From Acanthococcus lagerstroemiae (Eukaryota > Arthropoda > Insecta > Hemiptera > Eriococcidae), in the NCBI GenBank assembly GCA_031841125.1, contig CM063113.1:32819312-32883311 (forward strand): a stretch of 64,000 bases of DNA, written 5' to 3'. The notes beneath the pieces are model-generated. The model was not told the DNA's origin. It searched no databases and saw only the letters and a program-made list of their open reading frames with translations. Positions 1 to 12,372 of the stretch are shown piece by piece; positions within the stretch are counted from its first letter, which is position 1; each line of letters begins with the position of its first letter. A program made the translations under genes and the position numbers.

Positions 1-96
1 GAAGAATTCTTTTTTGTATGCCTACATTCTTTCCCTTCATGTTTGACCCATTGTTGTGTTCTTGGCCACGCATATTTTGTGCGGGTATTCCTCTTT

Positions 97-273
97 TAGG
101 GGCGCCAAAGTTTATATTTAGGTTTAGTTTTGCCGCAAAATTAAAATTATGATTTTAGAATTTGAAAAGAACAAAAAACACCGGCTTCGCCGGCACGACG
201 CCCCATGCGGCCGCATGTTTCCCATGGCCCTTGCGCCGGCCCTGGTACGGTGTACCCCATTTCGACGCCCCTG
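97..273. mobile_element. Possible short terminal-inverted-repeat element
   Basis: The left edge (TAGGGGCGCCAAAG) is a near match to the reverse complement of the right edge (CAGGGGCGTCGAAA), as in non-autonomous hAT-like elements. The inside is GC-rich and holds short palindromes (around 182-196 and 206-219). The flanking 8-mers do not match well, so no target-site duplication supports it. It could also be a fragment of a larger element. Confidence 0.35.
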
Positions 274-453
274 TTATCAATCTTGCAGGTTTTTGCAGTT
301 GACTAAGCACTCGTAGCAGTTAGGGAAATATAAATTCAAATTTTGGACGTCTCTTTGATAGGCCTTATTTACAGTTTATGTAGCTATCTAATGTGTTTTA
401 AACTCCACAGAAATTAATTAAAACGCGAATTTAGGTAGGACATCGCTTCACCA

Positions 454-618
454 CAAGCAGCCAAGAGGGGCAAGGGGCTATAGTCCCCCCTGAAAAAATC
501 GAAACTCTTTCAAAATTAATTAATGAAAATAGGCAGGTACCAAACTGAGTCCCCCCGCCCAAGTTTTTTTTTTTCAATTCTAGCCCCCCACTAGAAAAAA
601 GTCCTGGTTGCATCCCTG
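454..618. mobile_element. hAT-like miniature element with perfect 8-bp TSD
   Basis: The 165-bp segment is flanked by identical 8-mers CTTCACCA at 446-453 and 619-626, the length expected for hAT insertions. Its ends (CAAGCAGCCAAGAGG and, on the other strand, CAGGGATGCAACCAGG) are imperfect inverted repeats. It carries G-runs and C-runs just inside both ends and no coding potential, so it must have been mobilised in trans. Confidence 0.7.
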
Positions 619-626
619 CTTCACCA

Positions 627-1983
627 CACCCCAGGAATAGTGAATTTAAAGGAATATCAGGTAACTTTCTCGACCATTACGACGTTGCCAAATTACGATG
701 CCCGCTATGCGAACCCGGAGGCAATCTATGTTAAGAAATGCTAACAATTTTTTCGGCTGTTTTCATCAAGTACATTTACCCTGCTAAGCGTCGTATAATT
801 GCGCACGAACTCGAAATTAACAGATGTTGAAAATTGGACGAGAGATGAATAAAAATATCGTTCTAACTTCGTACGTGGTTAACTGGTGAGCCGGTGCTTT
901 GAACATTAATTTCGCTCCTAGCCTGCCGGGTTTTGAATTCTGACTGGTCTGCGCAAAAAGTTAATGCTGAATAGAGCTTTTGAAAAAACGAACAGGTATT
1001 CGCCATTCAGTACGTTCGCTTTCGAGCGCAACTGTGAAGCAAAAAGATAAAGACCTCAAAGGGCGCAGCTTAAAGAAGATTATAGTCTCTGTCAGGAGGG
1101 ACGATATTCTTTAAAAGCTGAGAACCGAAGTCCAGAATGGCGGGACGCCTACATGACCTCCGTGTTTCAAGTAAGCTCACGTATCTCCAGAGTAAGACGT
1201 GTTCACTTCCAAGCCATTTATAGTAACAATTAGGTTAAATTTTCTTAGTCATGAAAAGGTCGATTGAATAAAAATAACTTTTATCATCGATCCTAGTTAT
1301 TTGCAAGTCCGAAGGGATGCTTTTGTGAATGGTTCCTCTCACACTATGTTGTGTATCTTGTAGAACGGAGTGAATTTTCTACAAAAATTGATTCCATCAC
1401 TCGGATTGACTTTGTGAATGGCTCTGCACTCTTTTACAACGAAGCAGAAGAAATTACTCCCCATTTTCGGTTATTGGTTTTAGTGTACGGATAGTTCGGG
1501 TCGTATCTCTATCGAATATATATATCGTGTATGTCGCCGACCAACTTCACCGCAGTCACCACTCCTAGTCTGCGTCTCTTTAATTATATTTTTGCTGCTG
1601 TTATCGCTCGCCTGGCTTACGTCGACCGTTCATTCGTTTTTAAATTAGTGTACGTCTCTTCCCCTTTCCGAAAGTATGTTTCTGGTTTTTTTTTTCTCTT
1701 TTGAAAATGATAATTGTACCGTCGCTTGTCACCACTCCAGCCTAGGGCGTACATTCGACCGCGTTATCCGCGCCTTATCAGCTGTGTTGCTCCGCTATAC
1801 TATCGTTGCTTTTTATGACCCGGAGCCGGAGGCCAAAGCTGGTCATCAGCTGTTTGTAATGTCAACTGATGATGAGTTTCTATGAGTGCGACCTATGAAC
1901 CGCGACGGCCGCGAGTGTGCGAGTTCTGTGCTGTTTTCGCATGTTACAGGATGAGAAGATGAAACTGTGCACACTTTCATCTG
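627..1983. other. No gene recognised
   Basis: I see no convincing exon, RNA gene or repeat here. A moderately CpG-containing stretch at 1,500-1,950 has a TATATAT run near 1,517 and a short open frame (1,676-1,885), but no splice signals or recognisable protein support a gene. Confidence 0.4.
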
Positions 1984-2346
1984 CAGGCCCGTAGCCAGCC
2001 ATCTGCGATAGGGGTGCCGACTGTTTATCAGGAGGGCTTGAGGATGCACATAGTATATAATGTGAAGATTTCTACGAGACAGTGGTACTGTAGCCAGATG
2101 GTGCGAAAGGGGCGAATGCCCCCAAGGCAACGAAAATTGAATGTAAAATACGCAAAAAAAGCCATTTTTCGCTTTTAAAACACATTTTTGAAAATTTTTC
2201 GTTCGAGCAGTAATTTTATCTTCATTTTTATAAAATAGTCCTCTAATATCGGCGATTTTAAGAAAATACCTCAATTTCGAAATTTTCTCCCTTGAAAATC
2301 TTATTTTGCCCCCTCCCCCATTGGAAAAATCCTGGCTACGCCACTG
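1984..2346. mobile_element. hAT-like non-autonomous element (decayed)
   Basis: The ends are inverted repeats: CAGGCCCGTAGCCAGCC on the left against CAGTGGCGTAGCCAGGA read from the right on the other strand (13 of 17 positions). No transposase can be read inside. The flanking 8-mers do not match, so either the duplication has decayed or one end is a different copy. Confidence 0.5.
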
Positions 2347-2712
2347 ATTGAATTTGGTCTCACAATTCATAATCAAAACTGGTGATTCAACTTACTAACA
2401 ACCCATTTTAAAAAAATTGAATATATCGCTAGAAAAAAAGATTAACACTTCTACAAAAATCAAATTCTCGAACTTATCCTGTTTCTGTGGTCTTATCACA
2501 TTATCAGTTCCAAGATTCTTATAACAGGAGGTTAGCTCATTTAGCAAGGCGCAAAGACGTCAATGACGTCACTGAGGTGCCAATCACACAGGACGCTTAC
2601 AAAATTACAGCTTTTTTCGATCTTTACTCATAATTGATGCCTGCAACATATTTTTCTACCATTTTTACCACATACTACATTCAATCAGCTACTGTTTGAA
2701 CTACCTTGTGAG

Positions 2713-2883
2713 CAGGGCTGTACCCAGGATTCAAGTAAGGGGGGTTGCGATTTAGATGAACTTTTTTTCTTCAGGGAGGGAGGGCGACTAATAACCCCAA
2801 TCTATCCAGTTGCCCACATGTATATAGAAGAAATTTCAACCAACGAGGGGGGTTGAACACCCCCTTCCGTTAGTACGGCCCTG
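2713..2883. mobile_element. hAT-like miniature element, 171 bp
   Basis: The ends CAGGGCTGTACCCAGG and, on the other strand, CAGGGCCGTACTAACGG form an inverted repeat. The flanking 8-mers cttgtgag (2,705-2,712) and atcgtgag (2,884-2,891) match at 6 of 8 positions, consistent with an aged hAT target duplication. G- and C-rich runs lie inside each end. It has no coding capacity. Confidence 0.7.
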
Positions 2884-5800
2884 ATCGTGAGAGTAGGTAC
2901 TTGAGACTTTCCTTACAGTCCTGTACTCTCTAAACTCTAGGGACTAGTCCGCAATTCTGACATCGCCGTATTCTATCGAAAATGTACCTGATAGCGCTGC
3001 AATCCAATGAAGTTTTAGTCGTCCACAGTAATTGTGACAACTTTTGTGTTCTAGTCGATCGAGTTTTGTCTCTAATGGTTGCGGAGATTATCCTCAGCAA
3101 GTAATCAGTAGTGGATGTATTTAACCCCAAAGTCCAAAAAACAAAACATTTAAAATGACTATTTTTAACTCCTCAAAATAGTCCAGAAACTTAAACATAT
3201 ACATATCCTATAGTTAACTCAGAAAATTACACTTCATCTATCCTCGGAGCAAAACTTATCCACTCAGTAAGGTTTCCTATTTACACTACTGGCGCCGAAA
3301 TTCAAAACTTTACAAATGAACTCATGGCCTTCTTAATTTACTTTTCTTGGACTATGACAAGTTGCTTGAAAGTTTCTATGTAAATTCATCATCGCGTGAC
3401 CAATTCGGGAGCAAATATATCGAGCGAGTAAATTTATCAGCCTTAAAAAAAAAACACTCCAGCGCCGTTATTCAGCTATATCTGTGTGGACCTCAACTGC
3501 CATAAAAATATTTTTTCGGCGAGCTGTGACACCGACTTTGTGTCAACTTATACTGCACTGCCTTTAAACCCAAGCAGTCATTTGTAAAAATTTGAAACGA
3601 AGATGAATTATATCCTGAAAAGAGAAATTTCAGGTTTGTGAACCGAAAAATGCGTGCAAAAGTTCATTCAGCATTTAGGGTGGGCAGAGTCATAGCCTCG
3701 ACAAAATTTCGAGATCGGTATTTGATAATAATAAAAAAAAAAATGACGAATGTTACGTGAGCCTTTATTCGAAATAGAAGCTGTAAAAGTTGTATTACGA
3801 TACCAACGCACAAAATTCTAAAGTTTTCCATGGTTAGCTCCTTTTCTCCAAATTCTTCTGAGGTTATCCACCCTTTCATTCTTACAATCAGCACTGATCC
3901 CGCGTTTGTAAATTTAGTGACAATATCATTGGACATAAGACCAGGCGCCATCGAAGAGTGGGAAATGGAGCAATAGCCCCTTCTGGGTTAAAAAAAATGT
4001 ATGGTAAAACACGCGTTTTCTTCTGGGAAAAGGGTTCGCTCTTAAAAATATCTTATCTCCCCCCCCCTCTTTTTAGAGGAAAGAGTTTGGTGGTGCCCAC
4101 GAACATTGTTGAAAAATTTATATCAGTCATGTTGAACAGCTGATTTGATGCTCTTTAGTTTTTTGGTCGCAAATTTTGCTGTTCTCGTTTTGAATATTTT
4201 AGCAAAAAACTATCACGTTCACAAAAAAGTTTTTCTGGTTAGAGTCGGCTCTGGACTGGAAAATTAGAGACTAGTTTATTTGTTCAGGAAAAAGGACCCA
4301 TCAGTAGTCAAGTTGAAGGTCTCTTTATATGGCTGTGCGCGTTCAAGTTTCAAACCAGACACTGAATTGAGAAGACAAAACAAGCCTACAGTTTTCAGAG
4401 CATCCGAAGTACATCTGTTCGTCATAACTTCATATCTCAGCATTGACACAGAATGATCGAAAGATAATCTCCGCAACTTACACATACAATCGGTGCTTTT
4501 ATACATTGTACAACTTAACTGAGTCCCTCCATGTGATTGACTTACTAGAAATAGAAAATACTATTGAATATCAAAAAACAGAATAATTATCAATTATCAA
4601 TCATCAGCCGATTTATAATCATTGGCAACGGATTACAGATTTTACGCTATAATATTGGCCTAGCGGAAACTTCACTGCTCGAAATCTAAAACAGAATACC
4701 AAATTTTATAATTCACATCATATTATTCCTTGGAAAATTTACTTATAAGCATCTTAAACTCGGATACGCAACATCGATACTGCATTACGAATCTGGGTAC
4801 TCGTAAAATAAGATGAATTTTCCACTGGACATATTCTTCTTGGAATTGTACACTTACCTATCTAACTATACGAACCCATTTTAGCAAACAGCTTACTTAC
4901 CTCTTCTAAATCCTTTGAAGGGTTTCTTTCAGTTTTCAACATCTTTTTCAATGGCACAGTACTCTGTATAGTCAACAATAACAACGCAATAAGCGATCGC
5001 ACACCGCACAGTAATGAAGTCGAGACGGTGATATTATAATGGTTTCATCAACTGGTCCAGTCGCGCTTTCTTTTACTGAACTGACTGTGACTTAACTCAC
5101 ACGCTGAAAGAAAGAAGACTAAAATCTTACTTTGACGGTGATATGATAATGGGTTCATCAAATAGTCCAATGAACTGAACTGACCGTGACTCAACACACA
5201 CTGGGAAAGAGATGAAATTTCGATTGCAATAGGCTCGGCTACCAGTAGCCTACCCTAAAAACTCGTGTATTGAACGATCGACAGCAAAAGTAGCTTGTAA
5301 GGTAAGGGCTAAAACATATAAATCGTAAGTGAACTGATGTCCTGCCTGGCCGATCGAGGGAGAAAATGGAGAGTGAGCCCAGAGAAGAAGAAGAAGAAGA
5401 CGTGGTTTTGAAAAGATCGCGCATCAGAGGTACTGGAATGCAAGAGACGAATAACTTTTGCCAGGCAGGACAATTTATACAAAAATATACGTTGGAGAGG
5501 ACTAAGTCATCGCCGGCTAAACGAAAACAAAACTAATTCTTCAAGTTTCTAACTGATTGTTTCGCTCTTCTGTCTAATATAATGGGAATCGTGGTGTAGA
5601 TCTCGGAAAGTTTGAAGAAGGGAGGGGGTGAAAAGTTTGAATTCAGCCATAATAATTCAAATGTACTAACTGGAAGAGCTAAGCGATTGACAAGCAAAGA
5701 ATATGTTGAGGGTTGGACCCCCTCCTTAATAATTTGGCAGTCGGCAAATTTTGAAACAGTACATTTGAATTTTTCACTTTCATATACTCAAGTTTTCTTC

Positions 5801-8800
5801 TTTTTTTCTTTCGTTGTTGAATCGGCAAACTGGAGAAAGTTGTTTAATTTAAATTCACTTGCTATAGAGATTATGAGACTTACAAGCAAAAAATGTGTTA
5901 TTCAAGTTTCCAAGTCTACTTTTTTTGACTATGTTTGCTGAAAAAAACTTATAATGTTGCAATCTGAGCGAGAAGTACACAGAATTTCTTAGGAAGATCA
6001 ACTCAAGAAGTGAGATATTATGAATATAAAAACGAACTGTTAAAGATACAGATTTGGTCAACTTTATCCAATAGCGACACAACAATAAAAATAATAGTTT
6101 TTGAACTGATTAGTAAGTTACACATGAATGAAACGTGACCACTGAAATACTTTAGGTTCATTGATACCCATGTTGTACGAAGAACAAATGTGTAAGTTTG
6201 TAGGTACTGTTACATAATGTTCATTCTGTAAATATTCACCGCGATATCCTCGCGTACCTCGATTCCCAATTTTGAACACCCATTGTGGAACTGGAGGTAG
6301 GAAGCGCATCCATAACCAGAAGCTCCGACCTCCAATGAAAAAGAGAAAAAACTGATCCTGATTATGGCGAATCACGGATTCGCGACCAATCGGATCGAAT
6401 TTACCAGTCCAATCACAGACTCTCGAAGGGAGTGTCTGCCATCGAGCTCGGTGCTGTTTCACGGATTGAAAAATTTTTGCAAATCGCGCATCTATTTTGG
6501 AACCAAGGTTAACCTGTCGCGCGTGCAGCGTCCTTCAACGTCGTCGACGCTCAACGTTCACCTCTGACGTAGCGAACATGCAGTATATTGTTTTTTTCAC
6601 ACCAATTATTACAAAATACATTGTAAATTTAATATTACACTCGCTCCGCCGAACGTACGTAAATTTTCCGCTATCGGTTATTCGTGGGATTCGTTGTCAG
6701 AAACAAACTGAATATCTTATTCGCTAGATTGACGATAAAAACAAATTAACACTATCTCAAGAGAGATCCGTACAAGATACGAATATCAAACCTCCAGGAA
6801 AAATCCGTCAATCAGATGCTCTTTGACCTTTTCATACGTTAAAAATGGGAAAACAGAGTAGATTACAACCATTTACTTATTTTGTTGAACTTCTTATACT
6901 TGGCACAAAGTTCACAGAGATAGGTACTGCGACCCATTCGAAATTAAAACCACTGAAATGAGCTCTGGACCAGAATTTCTCTACTGGAGAACCGGATTGA
7001 GGAAATTATAAAATTTGGAATCTTCCACGGGCGTCAACTCTATGCGGAAGCCGGGAAGTTTGTCGCATTGAATGAGATCTATCGCGGCTCAGCCGCATTA
7101 AAAATAATTGGAGATTCACCAAGTATATATGAGAAGTTGAACGGCAAAACCCCACCACTCAATGTATTTCTCATGAGACGGTGGGAGTTTTGCCATATAA
7201 CTCTTCATGTGTATATATAGTTTACTGCAAGAATGTCGCATTGAGATTTTGAAAAGTTGACACCTATGGAATCTTCGCATGCAGACCAAGTGGCCAACTG
7301 ATACGAAATTTTTGTACCTAATATTTATCCCCGGAGATATTCGTAGAATTTCATGACTGATCGCTGAGGTTTGGTCGATTAATTTCTGTACAAATTTCCT
7401 CGGCTGAAAAACCCGACCTGATCCAGAAAATCGAGGGTTCTTCTGCATAGACACGTGCTGCAAATTGCACCGTATTTGTTTCCGGAAATGACGCACAGGA
7501 ACTCGACCCAACTTAGCCGGCGAGTCGCAAAATAAATCCTGGACGAAAATGTGTCTCATACTGGAGAATTCAACTGAGCAGAATTGTGTACGAATCCGTG
7601 TACTCATCGACTGTTTCCGCGGTCTAAATTCTACATGTTATTCGGTCTAAGCACACAGAGCGAAGCTGCTCAAGTGCGTAAGTCTCGCGCTTTGTTATTC
7701 GATTCTGGAATTGGATTGTTATGGTCGAGATGAAAATCGAATATCGAACCGCAATTGGCCCGAGACGAAAGGCTTCCCTCAGGAGAAAATATTCTCGAAA
7801 TGGGTTCCCGATTCGTAACTCGTGTAGCTCGAGCAATTATTATGACAAAAGCAACAATATTATGTAAATTTTTGTCGGAGTACCGATACAGCCGCACACT
7901 GCTAATATCGTTGATAACTCCTCTATAAAGGACACGCGTGTAAGGTGTTAAAATTAGGATTAGATAGTTTCAAACAGATGGCATAAGAGAGGACGTGATT
8001 CCCAATGATATTGTAAGTGTTCTCTTTAGCACCAGTATTATAAATAGGCAATTTGTTAGTACAGTGTCTCCAAAACCGAAGGGCGGTATGTCTCTTTTTT
8101 TTTTTTTGCCTGTCTGTGAGCTGTCGTTTTCTAGTCTACATGTTGTATGACTGTTTGTCTACTTGACTATCTCAATATGTCAATCAGTCTGACTTTATGA
8201 CAGTTTTTCAGCCTCAGAAGTTAGGTTCCTCTCTCCTCCGATAAACAGCTGGTACCAGGTTTCTAGTACTGAGCATAAGGAGCATAAGGCTTCGCATCCT
8301 ACCTTTCAAGCTGACATTGGTTTCGTTTGAATTCAGACTGGCCTGTATTATTACCAAGAAATTCCACCATTCTATTTCCAATCACGAACAAAAGAACCAA
8401 TTCGAAGAAGTAGATAATAATTTCGTCTATTGCCCGTGTACGTCTTACACCTTCAGAACTAATACTAGGTGGACCTATCTTCATATTGACTAGATGAATT
8501 ACCTGGTGGCCTCTTTGTACGAGGCTTGTTCACATTAAGATACCCTTTCTTATAAAACTTTGCGCGGTAGACAAGAACTAAGTTTTGCTGGAGAGCAAAG
8601 TAATTTTTCAGGAGATGATATTCCCATCTGCTGCTTTGCTGCTCGCTTACGACCCTGAGGATATTCTACCATAATTTACCATAAATAATTTTAATTACCA
8701 AAAAAAAAAAAACTTTTTACTTATCTCACTTACACTCACTCCTACATGGACTGATGGATTTAAAAATGTACTCTGACTAGAGATGGACATCAGAAAATAA

Positions 8801-9190
8801 TTTTCAACTATGCAAAAACCATTCTTAACAGTGAGGAAATAGCAAAAATTGTAACTGCAAATGAAGTAATGTTTAACGATGCAAATGCCATGAAACTGAA
8901 ATACTTTAAAGAATCCCAATCTTTGCGATTTTGGACTTTAATTGCGCCTATCTTTAATACTAATTGACCTATATTGCTGTACAAAATCCAAAAAAAAATC
9001 CCAATGGCCGTGTACTACTCACCGCAGAAAAGTAAAAAATACTTTTTAAATTTGTATCTTGAGAGCTTGTAAAATCTTCCCACATATTAACCTCGCTCTT
9101 CTTCTGGAGCATTATAGGTGGATGGTCACCTTAAAAGAGAAGGAAAGGCAAGAGAAACTATAGTGATAGAGTCAGTCAGACTAAGAGGTA
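2884..9190. other. Gene-poor stretch; nothing assignable
   Basis: No exon or RNA gene could be supported. Open frames of up to 163 codons (minus, 7,116-7,607) have no recognisable domain. A short GAA microsatellite lies near 5,385-5,402, and a few more CpG-rich patches occur (6,360-6,560 and 7,400-7,650). Confidence 0.4.
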
Positions 9191-9198
9191 GCCAATAA

Positions 9199-9337
9199 AG
9201 TGGCATAGCCAGGGGTTCAGGGGGTTGTCAAATAATGATTTTTCTAATTTCAGCACCCCCTTTACCACCCCATCCTTTTTGGTAGCGACCAGGTCCCCCT
9301 CCTCCTTCTCCCTACACTAGGTTGGCTTTGCTACGGA
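9199..9337. mobile_element. hAT-like miniature element with perfect 8-bp TSD
   Basis: Identical 8-mers GCCAATAA flank the segment at 9,191-9,198 and 9,338-9,345. The left end AGTGGCATAGCCAGG resembles the end of the 1,984-2,346 element (CAGTGGCGTAGCCAGG). The right end, read on the other strand, is only a loose inverted match. C-rich inside, 139 bp, non-coding. Confidence 0.55.
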
Positions 9338-9830
9338 GCCAATAAGGTCCTTTAATTTCATTTGAATTCGCAATTGTTTTTTAAATTTATATAGTGACAT
9401 TAAATGGCATAAGAACTGATAAATCACAGTCATCTGCTTGTTATTACGAATTAGTTCAGTTCATCTTCATTTTCCAATATCTAATTGCCAAAAGATATCG
9501 CCTATTTTTGACTGCTGGAAGTGCCACTTCAGGACAATTTGCAACCAGCTACAGTAAGTTTCATCAGTCTACCGATTAATTATATTCTAATGTAATGTGA
9601 ACCGTGAACTCCGACCACAAGCGACAAGCATTAAGACTAATCGATTCAAGTCGACTTTTGAAGAAAGTTGATTCTTTGAATTTTGAGTACATTGACCTCA
9701 CTGTGCCGCCTAATTTAATAAGGCATTGGCCTTGTGTATTATGCTGCTAAAAATCTGCCCTCTCCTCCAACGGTGCAAAGTGCTAGTCGGATTAACCACA
9801 TATGAAATCCAAAAAACTCTCATACGAACG

Positions 9831-10175
9831 AGCATGCGAAAGAAGACTTGATTTTTTGAAAATGCTTTCTACTTCGTGTGTCGGCTGTTATGTCATTTTC
9901 TTCGTAATTGCAGCGGCCATCATGATGCATCTACTGAACACATAAATAAATCATCGACAAATTAGAGATGCAAAAATCAGCTTCTATAACGAGCTTCAGC
10001 CATATTAAAGAATTTGATACTACTGCGTCACAGAAACTGATTTTTTGCATTTTTAGTTAATCGGTAAGGTCTGCATCTGCACAGTAGATGCATCTTGGTT
10101 AATGTTAGAGGACATAAGAGGCGACAGACGAAGCAGAAAGCATTTTTTAAAAATTCAGTTTTTCTTTCACGAGCC
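9831..10175. mobile_element. Long inverted-repeat (fold-back) element
   Basis: The two halves are inverted copies of each other. GAAAATGCTTTCTACTTCGT near 9,858 pairs with AAAAATGCTTTCTGCTTCGT read on the other strand from near 10,150. The match continues through GATGCATCTACTG toward the centre and through the GAAAGAA stretch outward. Each arm is about 120-150 bp and imperfect. There is no coding capacity, so a miniature inverted-repeat transposable element is the best reading. Confidence 0.65.
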
Positions 10176-10490
10176 TATCTTGAGGTTTTTTTTCTAACTT
10201 TTCGCAACATTTTCAATCCAATCTTGTATCAGCTCGAACACGTCTATACTGTATGGTATTGAAAATCGAAAAGAAAAAGAAGACCCACTTTAGCATACAT
10301 GTTCCAAAAACCCGGGCGTATGTCACAGAGTAAGCTTCTCTAAAATCAAGTATTTCTTCTCCAAGTATTCGCTGAAAATTTCTCAAAAATTCGGAGCATT
10401 TATTAGCGTTGCAGTGACAATTTTAAGGTACAAGGGCTTTCTACAAAAAATATCTGTACATCCTCAGAACAATCGCGTCTAACATTGCTT

Positions 10491-10555
10491 CGTGACTCGT
10501 CGAGGTCCCAACATCGCTTCGCGCCCGCTGACGAGTTCGTGACTCGTCGGGGTCC
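10491..10555 (+). repeat. Short direct repeat in a CpG-rich patch
   Basis: CGTGACTCGTCGAGGTCC (10,491-10,508) recurs as CGTGACTCGTCGGGGTCC (10,538-10,555), each preceded by a similar ACAT-GCTTCG string. The patch 10,470-10,690 is richer in CpG than its surroundings. Function unknown. Confidence 0.5.
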
Positions 10556-10904
10556 TAATGACCGCTACCGCTACTTCACGTCTCGTTCCACGCCGCCGTT
10601 GAAATCGAGGTTCATCGGAAAAGACAAGATCGCGTCGGAAAACCGAAAATTTCGCTTCCTATTGGTCTTGCTGCAGATTAGTGCGTTCTATTCTTATAAC
10701 TATATTCCATGTGTAACAACTGTTCACATAAATAACTTCATTCCTTCTTGAGTTATTTATTGGTTGGACAAATTTCAGTACATAATTATACAAATATAGG
10801 AATGATTGTGTTAAACTGCAACAAGATTTGACTCATTAGTTAAGTGGAGCGATAGTAACTTGTTACCATCAATACTGACAAGGGTGAATAATAGTATATT
10901 ATTA

Positions 10905-11303
10905 TACAAGGTGCTAAAGTGAGCGATTAAGTTCGAGTAAACGTACGAGAGAATCGCTTACTTTGGCACCGTTGTGTAATACAACGTTTTATTCTACAGA
11001 TGAGAGAAAAGCACGAACAAGAACAAAATTTATTCTGGAACATCAAAAATATATAATGAGTTATCACGTTATCCGTCATCGTTGAGCCTTCAGTGTAGAA
11101 ACGCGCATGCGCGGAAACATAGAACAGCTGTTTTGTCGAACTCATTAATTCCCTAGACATTTGAAATTTCATTAAATCCGACTCGCGACGTGTCCAAGAA
11201 AAGGGTCTTAGTGGTAGATGAACATTCAGACTCTTTTCTTGTGTCACGTCACGCTTCTATTCTTTAAATTCATGACGCACTTAAACAGTCACTTTAGCTC
11301 CTA
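10905..11303. mobile_element. TIR miniature element, possibly mariner-like
   Basis: The left end GGTGCTAAAGTGAGCGATTA matches the right end read on the other strand, GGAGCTAAAGTGACTGTTTA. TA dinucleotides sit at both edges, which would fit a Tc1/mariner-type target. The left terminus is itself followed by an inverted copy (10,952-10,972), giving a strong ~60-bp hairpin at that end. No transposase frame remains. Confidence 0.6.
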
Positions 11304-11400
11304 AAAACTGTGATTAAAATCGTACTTTACCATTATCTGTATAATAAATTACCGTTTCAAAAAATAGATGCCCCATTTTATACGAGTATAAAATAAAAGA

Positions 11401-12372
11401 AGATTTGTAAAAGACTTAGGCATCATTCTGGATTCGAAATTATTATTTAGTATGAACACCGATAACATAACTTTAACATCTAAAAGAATGGTTGGTTTCA
11501 TAAAGAGAAAAGGAACTTGTTATAAAAATTTAGAAACAATGAAAATTCTTTATTCCAGTCTTTTCAAATCAATATTGGAATTCTCCTCTGTTGAATGGGA
11601 TCCCAAAACTGAACAAGGTAAAGATAAAATTGAGAAAATTCAAAAAAGATTTTTGAAATAAGTACTTATATTGCAAATCTTTACATATTATCCTTCTGAA
11701 ATTGTGTAAGTACAAAGAACTTTTGGTTGGCTTTGAGATGATGAGTCTGAAAAGTAGAAGATGTCTAGCAAAGTTGATCTTCTTGAGGGATGTTCTGAAT
11801 AACAAAATTTTGGATTCCAATGATGAAATACGTATTCAATCAGGGTCCCTACATTTAATACAAGAAATACTGATCTATTTGTGACACGTAGAGGCTCAGA
11901 ATCAAGTATGGACAATACTCTAGCATTATATAATAATATTACCCAAAAAGACCCTGCGATCGACATATTCTTCATGAGTAGGAAACAGTATATTTCATCA
12001 ATCAATAAAGTACTCGAGGGTATGTAGGTCCTAGTTTCTGCAGTTTTTCCCCTTATACCACACAAGTGTGGTTTGTCTCGGCCCCTCAGCTTCCTTCAAT
12101 CCTTAGTTCTCAATTCACAATTCTCAACTGCCAACTGTGGACCTGCGCACCCCTCACTCCCGCTCGGCCCTTACTCTGGCGCCTGTCTCCCCCTGTCTCT
12201 TTCTATCATCTTTTCCTTCTTCTTTATCCCCCACCTTTCACATGAAAAAGATTTTTTGTTTTTGTTTTTAAGAATTATTAAATTGTAACCACTGTTCCTT
12301 CCAGTCAATGGGACCATCGGGCACTTGTTGGGGGGACTCAAATACTACACATAAATAAATAATATATAGACG
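11401..12372 (+). mobile_element. 3' end of a Jockey/CR1-like non-LTR retrotransposon (decayed)
   Basis: From 11,401 the plus strand reads RFVKDLGIILDSKLLF, then RMVGFIKRKG, ILYSSLFKSILEFSSVEWDP and KIEKIQKRFLK before a stop at about 11,661. This is the typical region just after the reverse-transcriptase palm and thumb in Jockey/CR1-type elements. Downstream, related coding continues through stops and frameshifts to about 12,040. A simple ATAAATAA tail at 12,345-12,372 marks the likely 3' end. The endonuclease and catalytic RT core are absent, so this is a 5'-truncated dead copy. Confidence 0.75.

Noticed and set aside
181..285. GC-rich palindromes (including CATGCGGCCGCATG) as vector or bacterial contamination
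   Set aside because: Short, continuous with AT-rich flanks and compatible with the inside of a miniature TIR element; no vector or bacterial gene sequence follows.
1676..1885. 69-codon plus-strand frame as a small gene
   Set aside because: Starts in a T-rich run, no domain, no splice or promoter evidence.
7116..7607. 163-codon minus-strand open frame
   Set aside because: No domain, composition typical of chance frames, no splice context.
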